A DNA stretch of 64,000 nucleotides from Priapulus caudatus. Lineage: Eukaryota; Priapulida; Priapulimorpha; Priapulimorphida; Priapulidae. Location: assembly GCF_000485595.1 (NCBI RefSeq), contig NW_014577398.1:7346-71345 (forward strand), written 5' to 3'. Shown piece by piece: positions 61,101 to 64,000 of the stretch. The notes under the pieces were generated by a model that saw only the letters and a program-made list of their open reading frames with translations, did no database searches and had not been told where the DNA came from. The position numbers and the translations under genes were made by a program. Each line of letters begins with the position of its first letter. Position 1 is the stretch's first letter.

Positions 61101-64000
61101 GAGCTCGGAGGTCTTCCTGCAATCATTTAATCATGTATTCATTTAGGTAATTATTAGAATTGCATGGGTCTTAACAAAAAAAGCTACGAATTCTGTTCAA
61201 TATAAAACACATTTGGTGACATTTCACAGTAATTAAGATAGAAATTTCAAAAATACTACAATCTATTTAATTTGTAACACAAAACTTGGATAAAACACTA
61301 TTATATAAGAATATAAAACAAGCATACATTGTTAAGATCAATAGATGCAATTCACTTTTTAATTAAAAAAAAAATTCTGAATTTTTCTCAAGACGGAAAT
61401 CCGTCTACAGACAGACAGTTAGCACCCATGGAATTGCCCATAATATTTAAACTTGAAGGTCATAACGAAACAATGAGAAACATGTATCACCAGAATAAAC
61501 ATGAACATACCTTGTATGGCTTGTTGTCATGGCACCATGCCACTGTTGGGTCTGGGTTACCAGAGTACGGGATGTCAATATTGAGAGTGTCTCCTCTCCT
61601 TAGGACAATCGGTTGCAGATATTTGGCATCCAGATCAACATCCGGTGGTGCTGCGTTACAGAAACACAAAATATTAATAATGAAAATAGATGTACAACAA
61701 TATACAACACATACATAAAATTACTTTTCAGTAAAGCATTCAAGTATATGTATATGATTCGACCATAATTGAATGAAGCTGTACTCATTTAGTAATTTAT
61801 TACAGTTATCAAGTATTTCTTAACCATTGTACTATATTGCAGCATTTATATCAACACATCAACCCATATAGGCTTTACATATAGACACATACAGGTAACA
61901 TCACACAGCTCTCATATACACCCACGATGTCCTAAAACTATCTTAAAACGAATATATGTAAGGGTCACTGATAAGGCTTGGATTTCCACAGTAATGTTAT
62001 AAACATACCAGGTGGCCTAGATGCCAGTGTTGCCTTCTCAGTGACAACATGTGGCCCCTCTCCAATGTCATTCCTAGCGGCAACTCTATAATGATACTTC
62101 GTACCCTCCACCAAGCCTGGTATCTTGCACGTCAATGTGGCTCCATCCACTACAGTGACCTGCTCCCACTTCTTTTTGTCCTCCAATGCCTTGTCAATGA
62201 CATAGCCTGAAATAAAAATGAAACGATCACGAAAATCGTTATTATAAACTTTTCTCTAAACCATTACGATATCAATCGACACCTGTGCCCAAATTTATGT
62301 ATTTCAAGGTAACTCAATATTCGTGAACAATGAGCCCGAACATGCAAACTAAAGATGCTGAGACAATTTAACGAATACGGTTTACCCGTATATAATTCAT
62401 TATATCTGGTAATTATAATAACTAATAAACTAGCTATCAACTGTACCAGTAACAGGGCTTCCACCATCCTCTTCCGGCTCGCGCCAACGGATAACCATGC
62501 TGTCAGCCAAGACATTGACCACCTTGAGATCGCGAGGTGCTAGTGGGTGATCTGTATGATTAATGAGTGACCAAGCATAAACGAAAAAAAAAGATGTCTC
62601 AATAAACAGTGCAGAACCGTTGTCCGACTGCAAACTATTTGTTAACAATACAGATACATACTGCGCATTTACATAATACAGATACATAAGTGTCGTATAT
62701 ACATACGTATGTAAATTTTTCAAATAATATCTTTATAATTACATCTAGTTTTACACTGTATCATATACTAGCATTAAAAATATTATTAATAATTCAGCAT
62801 GGTAGCTAAGAGCACAAAAATATAATATCAATGACTTTTTATAGAAACAATGTTTACTTTTCTCTCGGCTGCATACCTATGACAGTAACTTTGATGTCAA
62901 CGTCCTTTCTTCCCAAGTCATTCTTCAGTCTTAGTTTGTAGCTTCCCATGTCATCCCGCCGGACCTCCTTCACAGTGAGCTTGGCGATCGAATGCTCATT
63001 TTCCATGAATGTTTCACGATCCTTCTAAACATTGCCAAGATATCGGGGATGGTCGCGCTGGGATTTCATGTACATTCACATACATTTACCACAGACATGT
63101 GAACATGCTGTTTGTCGCCCAATCAGTACACAACTGTAGCTTGTTGACATACGATGGATTTTCGGCATTATTTTCATCAACACCACACAATTTATTTATG
63201 TATGTATGTATTGTATGTATAAATATAACATATATTATAATTAATTTATTTTTCTATATAGAATGTGGAATTTCTTTTGACTCACCTTGAATGGTTGGTT
63301 GTTAAACATCCACTCGACCGACGGCGGCGGATTACCAGTGTAAGGAATGACAATATTCAGCGTTTCTCCTCCTCTCAGGACAATAGGTTCCAAATACTTG
63401 GCGTCAAGATCAACATCAGGAGGTGCTGCAAGAGGAACGGTTACTTTTAATAGCTGAGACCTCACATAGCAGCACACTCAAACACATAACGAGGTTGGCT
63501 GGTAATCGTACGTCAACAACAGCAGGTATTTGAACTAATTGAAATTATCCAACAATATTTATCCAAAATACTACGTTATTTTCGTTCAATCAACCACGGC
63601 TGCTAGTGTGCTTAAACTTGTGTGAGATTGTAGGAATCGTTCAAACAAGAACTGCTGCTAGTGTGTTTAAACTTGTGTTAGATTGTAGGAATTGCTCAAA
63701 GAAGAACTGCCATTAATGTTTAAACTTGTGTTAGATTGTAAGAATCGTTCAAACAAGAACTGCTGCTAGTGTGTTTAAACTTGTGTTAGATGTAGATTGT
63801 TACCTGGGCGCCTCTCAGCCTTGATGGCCTTCTTTGTCTGAAGAGGAACACTGGTGCCAATGCGGTTCAGAGCACAGACTCTGAAGTGGTAGTCGTGTCC
63901 CTCGTGCAGGTCTGGCACAATGTGGTTAGTTGCATCAGCCGGCAGGTTGCCAACATTTTGCCACGACCCATCTGCCTGATCCTGTGCATACGAAGCAGTT
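11107..64000 (-). CDS. unc-89: UNC-89/obscurin-like giant muscle protein with two kinase domains (3' part of gene, 67 exons)
   Basis: Multi-exon gene, 5' end outside the window. Exons were joined by splice consensus and reading phase; every junction keeps the frame. Encoded order: partial Fn3, five Ig-Fn3 pairs, Ig, three Fn3, Ig, basic/acidic linker, five Ig, linker, Fn3, linker, two Ig, kinase 1, linker, Ig, Fn3, linker, kinase 2, C-terminal tail, stop at 11107-11109. Introns that bound domains are phase 1. Proteins with this C-terminal plan (UNC-89, obscurin) sit at the sarcomere M-line, bind myosin and titin-like partners and act as signalling scaffolds; that role is inferred from the family. 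Twitchin and titin are less likely because they carry one kinase. The SH3, RhoGEF and PH domains expected at the N-terminus would lie beyond 64000. Confidence 0.9.
11525..13622 (-). CDS. unc-89: Protein kinase domain 2 (PK2), five exons
   Basis: Exons 13340-13622, 12708-12897, 12251-12326, 11870-12019 and 11525-11624. Readable landmarks: glycine loop FVGRFCAV, in which the first glycine of G-x-G-x-F is Phe; ATP lysine in RAAKIF; alpha-C glutamate in LREFEAMRR; catalytic loop HLDLQPDN, in which the lysine of H-x-D-x-K-x-x-N is Gln; DFGSA; APEV; and ADVWGVG. Two substituted catalytic-site positions suggest weak or absent phosphotransfer, while the ATP lysine and DFG are kept, so nucleotide binding remains possible. 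Intron phases agree throughout. Decayed copies of the first exon's donor end lie in the next intron (12972-12990, 13260-13285). Confidence 0.92.
14034..14205 (-). CDS. unc-89: Linker leading into kinase 2
   Basis: 172-bp exon encoding a charged linker (EPKLKIERSKAHLIKEAMHR) and a stretch (TTVAYDTEFTPVPLQEADPE) ending NNYVFRENIFV, the first strand of kinase 2. I chose the GTACGT donor at 14033 because only it joins the next exon in frame, giving IFVGRFCAV. Confidence 0.8.
14547..15191 (-). CDS. unc-89: Fn3-10 between the two kinases (exons 15060-15191 and 14547-14711)
   Basis: Fn3 domain: PSRPQVVQIAP, core tryptophan in AFLEWDAPKFDGNS, then NTPYRFRSCAKNQFGYGPYS. Splicing creates YRKPREERW at the junction. 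The upstream 1.6-kb intron holds a hAT-like element and a TTAGGG palindrome. Confidence 0.9.
15343..16244. mobile_element. Non-autonomous hAT-like element with 8-bp target duplication
   Basis: Ends TAGGGGTGCACCGGA and TCCGGTGCACCCATA are inverted repeats, and the element is flanked by exact GTTTTTAC copies (15335-15342, 16245-16252). Subterminal GTTCCGGCCGGAAC motifs repeat inside both ends. An 8-bp duplication and these ends are typical of hAT transposons. The centre is a GAGAACATGA minisatellite, with no transposase. It lies in the intron before Fn3-10. Confidence 0.88.
15840..16030. repeat. GAGAACATGA minisatellite inside the hAT-like element
   Basis: Degenerate repeats of GAGAACAT and GAGACAT in tandem. 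The apparent minus-strand proteins rich in MFSCSHV come from this array. Confidence 0.8.
16458..16658. mobile_element. Palindromic MITE with TTAGGG core, copy 1
   Basis: Long inverted arms (GCTGATAAGGTCTATGTC and GACATAGACCCTATCAGC at the ends) surround seven TTAGGG units at 16533-16575. It is flanked by exact 9-bp repeats GTTACTGAA (16449-16457, 16659-16667). The 9-bp duplication and long arms suggest a Mutator-like family; this is inference. Confidence 0.88.
16795..17993 (-). CDS. unc-89: Ig-15 between the two kinases (exons 17727-17993 and 16795-16973)
   Basis: The first exon encodes an Arg-rich linker (HERRRILDIQDEAEDDRG, then AMRRRLHG) and the Ig start VTLKCVVVGNPLPNVSW. The second continues YRNDERLSMGG and AAGVYKVVARNSFG. 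The intron splits the tryptophan codon. An Ig followed by one Fn3 between two kinases is the diagnostic arrangement of UNC-89/obscurin. The first exon is strikingly GC-rich. Confidence 0.9.
17170..17405. repeat. Degenerate minisatellite in the Ig-15 intron
   Basis: Diverged units of about 25 bp built on the pattern ATATTGCCA and GACATTGCCC. Confidence 0.6.
18139..18305. repeat. Three diverged tandem units of about 58 bp
   Basis: Each unit has a GTTCTATCTC block, a TTCTATAGTC block and a TACCTTCTC block. Confidence 0.65.
18470..18815. repeat. TCAGT / CATCAGGCCATCAG minisatellite
   Basis: Mixed array of CAGTT pentamers and CATCAGGCC units, ending 8 bases from the donor of the exon at 18824. 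Confidence 0.9.
18824..19808 (-). CDS. unc-89: Linker between kinase 1 and Ig-15 (exons 19731-19808 and 18824-19026)
   Basis: Two phase-0 exons follow the last PK1 exon (AAEHPFIR). The first encodes GLKSPDRGEKLDAEQLRNFQ NRRKDL, shaped like the post-kinase helix of MLCK-family kinases. The second encodes a conserved-looking segment (HWDLDQKLSENAGYMLKHFP) ending in a Trp-rich MWSWR. The latter matches no domain I can name. A TCAGT-rich minisatellite (18470-18815) ends 8 bases from the donor. Confidence 0.8.
19370..19640. repeat. Possible MITE-like repeat in the post-kinase-1 intron
   Basis: Contains inverted pieces such as TTCGCCAAAGGCGAGGCGAA and a GTGATTATCGAAAAATAATCAC hairpin. It resembles repeats I recall from other marine invertebrates, but boundaries are not clear. 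Confidence 0.35.
20103..22701 (-). CDS. unc-89: Protein kinase domain 1 (PK1), six exons
   Basis: Exons 22593-22701, 21994-22194, 21526-21664, 20864-21063, 20436-20588 and 20103-20148. The first begins with a linker (EPLDYLGLDIE) then enters the kinase at FYDTVGDLG. All Ser/Thr kinase landmarks can be read: glycine loop LGCGDFSEV (made by splicing), ATP lysine in EFAAKFY, alpha-C glutamate in HEIEVLGHL, catalytic loop HLDLKPEN, DFGNA, and APEIL with DMWSIG. The fold resembles the MLCK/titin kinase branch. PK1 therefore looks catalytically competent by sequence; activity is not shown. Phases at all five internal introns agree. A frameshifted copy of the catalytic-loop exon end sits in the following intron (21397-21443). 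Confidence 0.93.
23030..23311 (-). CDS. unc-89: Ig-14 (single exon), immediately before kinase 1
   Basis: Complete Ig domain in one 282-bp exon: EPPCFIEPLKDKSIIERWGG, core GIPYPEIKWFKDWHP, late strand DEGMYTCVAKNIAG. An Ig pair directly before kinase 1 matches the UNC-89 plan. A short decayed copy of its 3' end with a donor lies at 22901-22919 in the next intron. Confidence 0.92.
23640..23775. repeat. GACAATGAAAAAT minisatellite
   Basis: Units of GACAATGA and AAAAATTGCACAAT in tandem, about 30 bases from the donor of the exon at 23807. Confidence 0.85.
23807..24463 (-). CDS. unc-89: Ig-13 (exons 24355-24463 and 23807-23985)
   Basis: Ig domain: GPPMFRGPDENMYVAEHQEA, core GWPRPEVEWFFNGQPL with the intron inside the tryptophan codon, late strand DIGTYMIVASNEYG. 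Both canonical cysteine positions are substituted (G-M-F and M-I-V), as in several domains of the family. Confidence 0.9.
24717..24800 (-). CDS. unc-89: Linker exon after the 9.3-kb intron
   Basis: 84-bp exon, phase 1 at both ends, encoding LAHRKGDIPSYDRDIDYGWD and then VPPKPYV. It joins Fn3-9 to Ig-13 in the long transcript. It is also the first shared exon if the internal start at 28092 is used, because that candidate exon has a matching phase-1 donor. Confidence 0.75.
25686..26160. repeat. 80-bp tandem satellite, about six units
   Basis: Successive CATTTATACAG anchors at 25771, 25851, 25921, 26003 and 26083 give a period of 80 with one 70-bp unit. Two unit types differ by GTCCCTAG versus GGCCCTAG. 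Confidence 0.92.
27299..27378. repeat. AT dinucleotide array
   Basis: About 40 uninterrupted TA units in the 9.3-kb intron. Confidence 0.98.
27828..28092 (-). CDS. Candidate alternative first coding exon for a short kinase isoform
   Basis: An ATG at 28092 lies in a strong context (ACCATGG) and opens a minus-strand frame of 133 codons, stop included at 27691. A GT at 27827, after the codons for KAFT plus one G, would splice in phase 1 to the linker exon at 24800 and give KAFTDLAHRKGDIP. The predicted 88-residue leader is hydrophilic, with MATRQTVQISEGSCWKLSAG at its start, and shows no known domain or signal peptide. Related unc-89 genes are known to make short isoforms from internal promoters. 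The plus strand is also open here (88 codons), so the assignment is tentative. Confidence 0.35.
28121..28760 (-). promoter_or_regulatory. Candidate internal promoter and 5' UTR in the 9.3-kb intron
   Basis: A CpG-rich patch on an AT-rich background. On the minus strand it has a CACGTG E-box just upstream, a TATA-like GGATAAAAG at 28732-28740 and a CA initiator candidate about 32 bases downstream (28706-28707). A possible noncoding exon ends at a GTGAGC donor (28244). An acceptor TACTACAG (ends at 28121) leads into the exon with the ATG at 28092. All elements are inferred from consensus only. Confidence 0.3.
30632..30758. mobile_element. Short fold-back element with CCAGGAGTGTCATAATATA ends
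   Basis: Perfect 19-bp terminal inverted repeats around an AT- and GA-rich centre, flanked by CTCTA on both sides (30627-30631, 30759-30763). It looks like a miniature transposon or fold-back; the family is unknown. Confidence 0.7.
33482..34042 (-). mobile_element. 5'-truncated non-LTR retrotransposon (RTE-like) fragment with fold-back end
   Basis: The minus strand encodes the C-terminal end of a reverse transcriptase: ELLPVLFCKSLSLHTRGKVY, then CVRSAMLYASKCWPL, a stop, then RRRRLRWYGHVQRSG. It ends in a CAT-repeat tail followed by TCCGTTTAACGTCC. At its 5' end the first 30 bases are also present inverted (34013-34042). It is dead: truncated, with an internal stop. Confidence 0.75.
34072..35160 (-). 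CDS. unc-89: Fn3-9 (exons 35029-35160 and 34072-34230)
   Basis: Fn3 domain: PPATPNKPEVSNIRDTSCYL, the core tryptophan in SWRALPYRAG, then FDYMFRIRAENMFG. This is the lone Fn3 before the kinase-1 module. The 9.3-kb intron follows it; a 30-bp inverted-repeat hairpin starts 29 bases past its donor. Confidence 0.9.
35302..35385 (-). CDS. unc-89: Charged linker exon before Fn3-9
   Basis: 84-bp exon (28 codons, phase 1 on both sides, so skippable without a frameshift). It encodes VVDGEVKIRRATGDDDDYGR followed by HRRVKFIE. The mixed acidic and basic content suggests a flexible linker. Confidence 0.75.
37838..37876. repeat. Near-perfect 39-bp palindrome
   Basis: Two 19-bp arms (CAGGAGTAGATAATAGGGA and its complement) around a single A. 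Its outer bases resemble the ends of the 30632 element, but no target duplication is clear. Confidence 0.75.
38751..38895. repeat. CCA/CGA trinucleotide array
   Basis: Alternating blocks of CCA and CGA with a higher-order pattern of about 39 bp. It is open in several frames on both strands, but lies in an intron. Confidence 0.92.
38970..39631 (-). CDS. unc-89: Ig-12 (exons 39515-39631 and 38970-39145)
   Basis: Ig domain with an unusual first half: VRVHPDFNLDELKIQWFKNG replaces the typical G-x-P-x-P turn before the tryptophan. The second half, DRGQYMCEVSNPAG, is canonical. It ends the Ig-8 to Ig-12 run. A (CCA/CGA) trinucleotide array begins about 70 bases into the following intron. Confidence 0.9.
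39830..41366 (-). CDS. unc-89: Ig-11 (exons 41233-41366 and 39830-39954)
   Basis: Ig domain continuing from the previous exon: ATFSCKIVGVPRPDVIWYF, then QSGEVVCKAKNSEG, both cysteines present. The intron between these exons contains the assembly gap (25 N at 40113-40137). The two exons join in phase 0 and make one continuous domain, so no exon appears lost in the gap. Confidence 0.88.
40113..40137. other. Assembly gap (25 N)
   Basis: Run of N within the intron of Ig-11. The neighbouring exons join in phase to complete one Ig domain, so coding sequence is probably intact. Confidence 0.99.
40138..40207. mobile_element. Half of a third palindromic TTAGGG-family MITE beside an assembly gap
   Basis: Only the right arm is present (CGGTCCGGCATATTAGATAG to GACATAGACCCTCTCAGC). 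The left arm and core fall in the N run. A near-perfect palindrome is a plausible cause of the failed assembly. Confidence 0.85.
40368..40715. mobile_element. MITE-like repeat with CCTCCGCC ends
   Basis: Ends ACCTCCGCCA and TGGCGGAGGT are inverted. The interior (GGACGGATTTTGATGAA, GGTGGTGATCCGGATC) matches a repeat I recall as widespread in marine animals. A TATGC pentamer array (40325-40362) abuts it. No coding capacity. Confidence 0.65.
41371..41560. repeat. 42-bp minisatellite at an Ig-11 acceptor
   Basis: Between four and five units with AGTAAGCACAAATAG anchors 42 bases apart (41419, 41461, 41503). The array begins about 5 bases from the exon at 41366 and therefore contains the polypyrimidine and branch-site region. 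Confidence 0.9.
42136..44817 (-). CDS. unc-89: Ig-10 (exons 44726-44817, 44109-44239, 42136-42305)
   Basis: The first exon encodes an Arg-rich then acidic linker (GRVRRRDEPEY, EEIEDETVVEGDE). The second holds VTFTCSYRGNPDPDLQWF. The third holds DSGTYTCQITNELG and runs on into the start of Ig-11 (PPKMAPSFSERFHDLEIYE). The intron after the second exon contains an in-frame copy of that exon's last 51 bases at 43970-44020. Confidence 0.9.
42306..44108 (-). other. unc-89: 1.8-kb intron inside Ig-10
   Basis: No exon found apart from the partial in-frame copy of the upstream exon end at 43970-44020. The rest is AT-rich unique-looking sequence. Confidence 0.6.
45843..46739 (-). CDS. unc-89: Ig-9 (exons 46613-46739 and 45843-46018)
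   Basis: Ig domain preceded by a short acidic stretch (EDEEDTNAPRF). The core is GRPQPEVSW, split by the phase-2 intron. The later strand is DADNYACKAVNEAG with the second cysteine. The intron between its exons carries a palindromic TTAGGG element (46071-46316) only about 50 bases from the acceptor of the second exon. Confidence 0.9.
46071..46316. mobile_element. Palindromic MITE with TTAGGG core, copy 2
   Basis: Same arms and core as the copy at 16458, flanked by GTTAATTAC and GTCAATTAC (9 bp, one mismatch; 46062-46070 and 46317-46325). It lies in the intron of Ig-9 with its TTAGGG run in the same orientation as copy 1. Confidence 0.88.
47155..48027 (-). CDS. unc-89: Ig-8 (starts in exon 47914-48027; main exon 47155-47388)
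   Basis: Ig domain whose first strand sits on the acidic linker exon. The rest lies on a 234-bp exon: AVKLTCVVSGVPRPEVVWLRNG, then DVGLYSVRASNVGG. The second cysteine position is serine. The exon is GC-rich relative to the introns. Confidence 0.9.
47914..49422 (-). CDS. unc-89: Basic then acidic interdomain linker (exons 49333-49422 and 47914-48027)
   Basis: Two short phase-1 exons encode a non-globular linker. The first opens with a basic patch (AKPKKLLKRQ) and turns acidic (ELDDFVEVDDDDYSR). The second starts SPIHEEEEEEEELESG and then begins Ig-8 (AFIKPVFKKKLSDINCS). Such linkers between Ig arrays are common in sarcomeric giants and may be flexible or bind partners; no specific partner is evident. 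Confidence 0.8.
49015..49155. repeat. GCAC tetranucleotide and CA array
   Basis: GCAC units with scattered substitutions ending in a CA run, in the intron between the two linker exons. Confidence 0.92.
49764..50354 (-). CDS. unc-89: Ig-7 (exons 50243-50354 and 49764-49936)
   Basis: Canonical I-set Ig domain with both cysteines (LLLKCKING and KYSCSGTNELG) and the core tryptophan in GEPTPEIKWYKDG. The internal intron splits the tryptophan codon (phase 2), the same site used by Ig-9, Ig-12, Ig-13 and Ig-15. Confidence 0.92.
50742..51277 (-). CDS. unc-89: Fn3-8 (exons 51156-51277 and 50742-50907)
   Basis: Third consecutive Fn3 domain. It carries CVELEWTKPRRDGGKP and GGEFVFRVVAENEIG, with a phase-0 internal intron. 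It is the last Fn3 before the Ig-rich stretch. Confidence 0.9.
51534..52282 (-). CDS. unc-89: Fn3-7 (exons 52095-52282 and 51534-51648)
   Basis: Fn3 domain directly after Fn3-6 without an intervening Ig. It carries CELEWDPPSDDGGAP and EGADYEFRIVAVNKAG. The internal intron is phase 0. The linker to Fn3-8 is short (TAKSPY). Confidence 0.9.
52817..53684 (-). CDS. unc-89: Fn3-6 (exons 53580-53684 and 52817-53014)
   Basis: Fn3 domain with a 105-bp first exon (ESMTVHWKPPEDDGG) and a 198-bp second exon (EGFLYLYRVFAENKMG). The second exon is clearly GC-richer than its flanks. It is preceded by an intron with a short ATATAAGATT tandem repeat at about 53017-53110. Confidence 0.9.
53808..54528 (-). CDS. 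unc-89: Ig-6 (exons 54344-54528 and 53808-53952)
   Basis: Ig domain with GDPEPSASWNFKDL in the first exon and DEGTYWLHLKNLAG in the second, joined in phase 0. It ends the Fn3-Ig alternation: the next three domains are all Fn3. Confidence 0.88.
54931..55580 (-). CDS. unc-89: Fn3-5 (exons 55429-55580 and 54931-55075)
   Basis: Fn3 domain split later than its sisters (152 and 145 bp, phase-0 junction). It carries DSVTLKWQRPRDNGGSP and EGNEYYFRVFAENKYG. The different intron position separates it from the 105-bp first-exon family. Confidence 0.9.
55085..55315. repeat. ACTCAC and GCAC simple repeats
   Basis: CACTCA hexamer-like units (about 55107-55198) followed by GCAC/GC units (55267-55312), in the Fn3-5 intron. 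Confidence 0.9.
56041..56325 (-). CDS. unc-89: Ig-5 (single 285-bp exon)
   Basis: Complete Ig domain in one exon with phase-1 boundaries. The core is GFPIPEISWIINGHM and the late strand DGGVFQIRLKNDLG. A decayed copy of its 5' splice boundary lies upstream in the intron near 56641-56670. Confidence 0.92.
56879..57833 (-). CDS. unc-89: Fn3-4 (exons 57729-57833 and 56879-57070)
   Basis: Fn3 domain with a 105-bp first exon holding DRMTLRWKEPESDCGCP. The usual DDGG loop is changed to SDCGC. The second exon holds GEEYFFKVRAVNEVGKGEP and ends AERPP. Confidence 0.9.
57969..58256 (-). CDS. unc-89: Ig-4 (single 288-bp exon)
   Basis: Complete Ig domain in one exon bounded by phase-1 introns at both ends. 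It carries LDAKYMGVVTIRGGETLYLE, the core GKPDPEVDWFHKGNP and the late strand DGGLYSLRLMNKLG. The total of 288 bp equals the summed exons of Ig-1 and of Ig-2, which suggests the unsplit form is ancestral or that the others gained introns. Confidence 0.92.
58548..59141 (-). CDS. unc-89: Fn3-3 (exons 59037-59141 and 58548-58739)
   Basis: Fn3 domain with a 105-bp first exon holding DSITIRWQEPLDDGGAP. The second exon holds EGQEYHFRVTAKNDIG and ends with the DSPP linker into Ig-4. Confidence 0.9.
59449..59960 (-). CDS. unc-89: Ig-3 (exons 59771-59960 and 59449-59552)
   Basis: Ig domain that begins APPDFDLDAKY. The core is GKPDPTVRWNHNGKPL and the late strand is DSGPYVMKLSNELG. The internal intron is phase 2 and lies further downstream (190 and 104 bp) than in Ig-1 and Ig-2, so it was gained or moved independently. 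Confidence 0.88.
60230..60815 (-). CDS. unc-89: Fn3-2 (exons 60711-60815 and 60230-60430)
   Basis: Fn3 domain, again with a 105-bp first exon. It carries DSMVIRWREPEEDGGSP, then EGHEYNFRVRARNDIG, and closes with AERPP. The phase-1 junction supplies an alanine codon (AYAVEKCD) where sister domains have glycine (GYxVE). Confidence 0.9.
60969..61650 (-). CDS. unc-89: Ig-2 (exons 61511-61650 and 60969-61116)
   Basis: Ig domain with GNPDPTVAWCHDNKPYK in its first exon and DSGTYTLKLKNDLG in its second. Exon lengths (140 and 148 bp) equal those of Ig-1. The second exon ends at a GC rather than a GT: after the codons for VTVI and one G the sequence reads GCACGT. Using the nearest GT, four bases on, would break the frame into Fn3-2. 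The GC donor restores both the frame and the 148-bp length. Confidence 0.88.
62009..62551 (-). CDS. unc-89: Fn3-1 (exons 62447-62551 and 62009-62206)
   Basis: Fn3 domain in a 105-bp first exon and a 198-bp second exon, joined in phase 1 at a glycine codon. The first exon carries DSMVIRWREPEEDGGSP, with the core Fn3 tryptophan. The second carries EGTKYHYRVAARNDIG and ends with RPP, leading into the next Ig. The 17-residue tryptophan motif is identical to that of Fn3-2. Confidence 0.9.
62877..63425 (-). CDS. unc-89: Ig-1 (exons 63286-63425 and 62877-63024)
   Basis: I-set Ig domain in two exons (140 and 148 bp, phase-0 intron between). Visible features are the DVDLDAKY start, the core tryptophan in GNPPPSVEW, and DDMGSYKLRLKNDLG in the position of the usual D-x-G-x-Y strand. 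The second cysteine position of a canonical Ig is not cysteine, as in many titin-type domains. It shares its internal intron position and both exon lengths with Ig-2, so the two look like recent tandem duplicates. Confidence 0.88.
63595..63795. repeat. 55-bp tandem repeat, about four units
   Basis: TTTAAACTTGTGTTAGATTG anchors occur every 53-55 bases, ending next to the donor of the partial Fn3 exon at 63804. Confidence 0.9.
63804..64000 (-). CDS. unc-89: Fn3-0, C-terminal half (partial at window edge)
   Basis: The frame is open from the window edge to a donor at 63803. The F-G region HEGHDYHFRVCALNRIG matches the Y-x-F-R-V-x-A-x-N-x-x-G signature of Fn3 domains, and it is followed by the ERRP linker seen after most Fn3 domains of this gene. 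The upstream half-exon lies outside the window. The intron is phase 1, like all later domain boundaries. A 55-bp tandem repeat begins about 10 bases into the downstream intron. Confidence 0.85.

Noticed and set aside
11107-64000. Twitchin or titin orthologue
   Set aside because: Fn3 and Ig repeats suggested this first, but two kinases separated by Ig and Fn3 are specific to UNC-89/obscurin.

Overview
The window is invertebrate animal DNA. Its main content is one very large muscle gene on the minus strand, running from about 64000 (already inside the gene) down to a stop codon at 11107-11109. I assembled 67 coding exons by hand. They join in frame through GT-AG introns with one GC-AG exception. 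The product is a giant modular cytoskeletal protein with 11 fibronectin type III (Fn3) domains (the first cut by the window edge), 15 immunoglobulin I-set (Ig) domains and two protein kinase domains. The C-terminal order Fn3-linker-Ig-Ig-kinase1-linker-Ig-Fn3-linker-kinase2-tail is that of UNC-89/obscurin, the M-line signalling protein of striated muscle, and not of twitchin or titin, which have one kinase. The N-terminal part of such proteins would lie beyond 64000.

Layout, following the gene 5' to 3': 64000-53808, Fn3 and Ig domains in strict alternation; 53684-50742, three Fn3 in a row; 50354-38970, Ig-7, a basic then acidic linker, and Ig-8 to Ig-12; 35385-34072, a linker and Fn3-9; 34071-24801, a 9.3-kb intron with a LINE fragment, satellites and a candidate internal promoter with its own first exon; 24800-20103, linker, Ig-13, Ig-14 and kinase 1; 19808-14034, linker, Ig-15, Fn3-10 and linker; 13622-11107, kinase 2 and tail.

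Below 11107 I see no second gene. 8.1-11.1 kb is presumed 3' UTR and intergenic DNA. 1-8.1 kb is repeat-rich: a long-TIR element at the left edge, two diverged copies of a roughly 1.5-kb segment carrying a tRNA-like SINE head and CA arrays, a GATG array, and a 1.04-kb TIR element whose empty site survives in the sister copy.

Other mobile DNA: a hAT-like element with an exact 8-bp target duplication; two palindromic elements with TTAGGG arrays and 9-bp target duplications, plus half of a third next to an N gap; and several short fold-backs. The TTAGGG arrays, the RTE-like LINE with a CAT-rich tail and the widespread CCTCCGCC-ended repeat suggest a marine invertebrate. The LINE tail recalls molluscs, but I cannot name the species.

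Most unusual points: an Fn3-Ig alternating rod upstream of an UNC-89-type kinase module; a kinase pair in which kinase 1 keeps every catalytic motif and kinase 2 does not; a possible internal start for a short kinase isoform; and at least five partial tandem duplications that straddle exon-intron junctions of this gene, two of them in kinase exons.
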